A stretch of DNA of 64,000 bases from JAZREA01 sp045660545 (GTDB lineage Bacteria; Bacillota; Clostridia; Monoglobales; Firm-18): the NCBI GenBank assembly GCA_045660545.1, contig JAZREA010000005.1, forward strand, positions 1 through 64,000, given 5' to 3'. The position numbers were made by a program, and so were the translations under genes. Numbering within the stretch: the stretch's first letter is position 1; every line of letters starts with the position of its first letter. Positions 62,889 to 64,000 of the stretch are shown here, piece after piece. Below the pieces are notes generated by a model. That model did no database searches. It was not told the origin of the DNA and saw only the letters and a list, made by a program, of their open reading frames with translations.

Positions 62889-64000
62889 ATGAATAACAAA
62901 GTATGGATTAACAAAGAAATTGACAATTCCATAACCAAAAGCCTGTCGGACAGATACGGCTTTTCCGGTCTTTGCGCAAGTGTGTTACAAAACAGGCCCG
63001 AAATCGCAGACGGCAATTATGACAACCTGTTTCGGCGTGTTTTGTATAACCTAAACAATCCGTTTTTGTTAAACGATATGGACAAGGCGGTCGAGAGAAT
63101 AGAACGCGCAATTATTCGCGGCGAGAAAATAACCATATTTGGCGACTACGACGCAGACGGCATTACAAGCACGTCGATTTTATATATGTTTTTACGTGAA
63201 AACGGTGCGGATGTTGCATATTTTGTGCCCAACAGATTTTCCGGCGGATATGGGATGAACAACGAAACTTTGTCCAATATTTCGAAAGACGGCACAAAGC
63301 TTATTATAACCGTCGACAACGGGATATCGGCGTTGGAGGAAGTGGAGTACGCCAAAACTCTTGGGATGGACGTGGTAGTAACGGACCATCACGAGTGTGG
63401 AGACAAGCTTCCTGACTGTTGTGCGGTTGTTAATCCCAAGCGTGCAGACAGCACATATCCGTATTCAAATCTTGCCGGAGTTGGTGTTACATTTAAGCTG
63501 ATTTGTGCGCTTAATAAAAACTCGCTTGAAAGTGCAGTCAAAAAATACATTCTGCTTACAGCAATCGGTACGCTGGCTGATGTTGTTCCCCTTACGGGAG
63601 AGAACAGAGCGATTGTAACCATGGGACTTAAAATGATTCCGTACAATAAAAACTGCGGTATAGACGCCTTGATTAAGACGTCGGGCATATCGCAAAACGC
63701 GTCCGTTTCTGACGTTTCGTTTGGACTCGTGCCGAGGATTAACGCGGCAGGCAGGATGGACGATGCTACTGTTTGTGTAAGACTTTTTTCGTCAGACAAC
63801 GTGGCAGAGTGCAGCGCGATAGCGAACAGGCTAAACGACTTAAACGCCAAAAGGCAAGACGTTGAAAAGCAAATAACAGACGAGGCTTTTGCTATAATAG
63901 AAGAGCAAAGGCTATATAACAACAACATAATCTGTGTTTATCACGAGGGATGGAATCACGGCGTAATTGGAATAGTTGCGTCCAGAATTTGTGAGAAATA
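62889..64000 (+). CDS. recJ: Single-stranded-DNA exonuclease RecJ, N-terminal part
   Basis: A reading frame open to the end of the window, about 370 residues of a protein usually over 550. The DHH phosphoesterase motifs are all visible: IFGDYDADGITSTSI (about 79), TVDNGIS, VVVTDHHECGD (about 164) and ILLTAIGTLADVVPL, then RINAAGRMDDA and the DHHA1 start near HEGWNHGVIGIVASRI. RecJ degrades single-stranded DNA 5' to 3' in recombination and repair. GGAGTATT precedes the ATG, 19 bp after the DUF4340 gene. The stop lies outside the window. Confidence 0.93.
   Translation, partial: MNNKVWINKEIDNSITKSLSDRYGFSGLCASVLQNRPEIADGNYDNLFRRVLYNLNNPFLLNDMDKAVERIERAIIRGEKITIFGDYDADGITSTSILYMFLRENGADVAYFVPNRFSGGYGMNNETLSNISKDGTKLIITVDNGISALEEVEYAKTLGMDVVVTDHHECGDKLPDCCAVVNPKRADSTYPYSNLAGVGVTFKLICALNKNSLESAVKKYILLTAIGTLADVVPLTGENRAIVTMGLKMIPYNKNCGIDALIKTSGISQNASVSDVSFGLVPRINAAGRMDDATVCVRLFSSDNVAECSAIANRLNDLNAKRQDVEKQITDEAFAIIEEQRLYNNNIICVYHEGWNHGVIGIVASRICEK

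Overview
The window is chromosomal DNA of a spore-forming, low-GC Gram-positive bacterium, most likely a member of the Clostridia. Support comes from a SleB-type cortex-lytic enzyme, a lipoteichoic-acid-synthase family protein, the Firmicutes-style rimP-nusA-ylxR-ylxQ-infB-rbfA-nrnA-truB-ribF-rpsO-pnp cluster, whiA-dnaE-pfkA, strong AGGAGG ribosome binding sites and frequent GTG/TTG starts. Most of the window is dense housekeeping DNA.

Layout. 1-6960: the end of argF, a minus-strand PlsC-like/PAP2 lipid pair, a degenerate aminotransferase with a zinc-ribbon partner, a membrane-anchored protein, a tRNA-Ile/tRNA-Asn pair, an ArsB/NhaD-type transporter and an sdpR-sdpI pair. 6965-15501: a six-gene minus-strand operon read as HAD phosphatase, LtaS-like, valS, folC, polytopic membrane protein, ymdB. 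15665-27281: the translation and RNA-metabolism superoperon, with visible RNA structures ahead of rimP, rpsO and pnp, then ppa and an amidohydrolase. 32379-39939: azlCD, whiA, dnaE, a 60-residue protein, pfkA, pgsA and rpmB. 40076-45814: a cysteine-rich protein, an AraC regulator, a hexosamine operon (nucleotidyltransferase, NahK-like kinase, nagB) and a glycosyltransferase. 52389-64000: lon-engB-hisS-aspS, a Gld-like ABC exporter set and the start of recJ.

Two accessory regions stand out. The first (about 27282-32340) is an AT-rich island. It opens with a compact four-way-junction palindrome and a 73-nt-period array of hairpins whose stems covary while the loop stays constant. Next come single genes or gene pairs (esterase, SGNH hydrolase, DNA-deoxyinosine glycosylase, polymerase-beta-fold nucleotidyltransferase plus zinc-ribbon membrane protein), separated by three same-orientation copies of a structured repeat of about 180 bp with inverted ends. 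The nucleotidyltransferase promoter carries the same operator, ATTTAGA-N6-TCTAAAT, that occurs twice at the sdpRI promoter 25 kb away, which suggests host-island cross-regulation.

The second (46113-51568) is a seven-gene podovirus-like particle module: scaffold, coat, small head protein, head-tail adaptor, tail-nozzle/stabilisation protein, small helical protein and a helical ejection-like protein. The order follows P22, but no terminase, portal, integrase or lysis genes lie within the window, and the module is set between an ordinary glycosyltransferase and sleB. All its reading frames are intact. It is either a recent prophage remnant or a domesticated particle-forming locus, and it is the best candidate for an undescribed system here.

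Everything is inferred from reading the sequence; no database search was run. Functions rest on recognised motifs and gene order.
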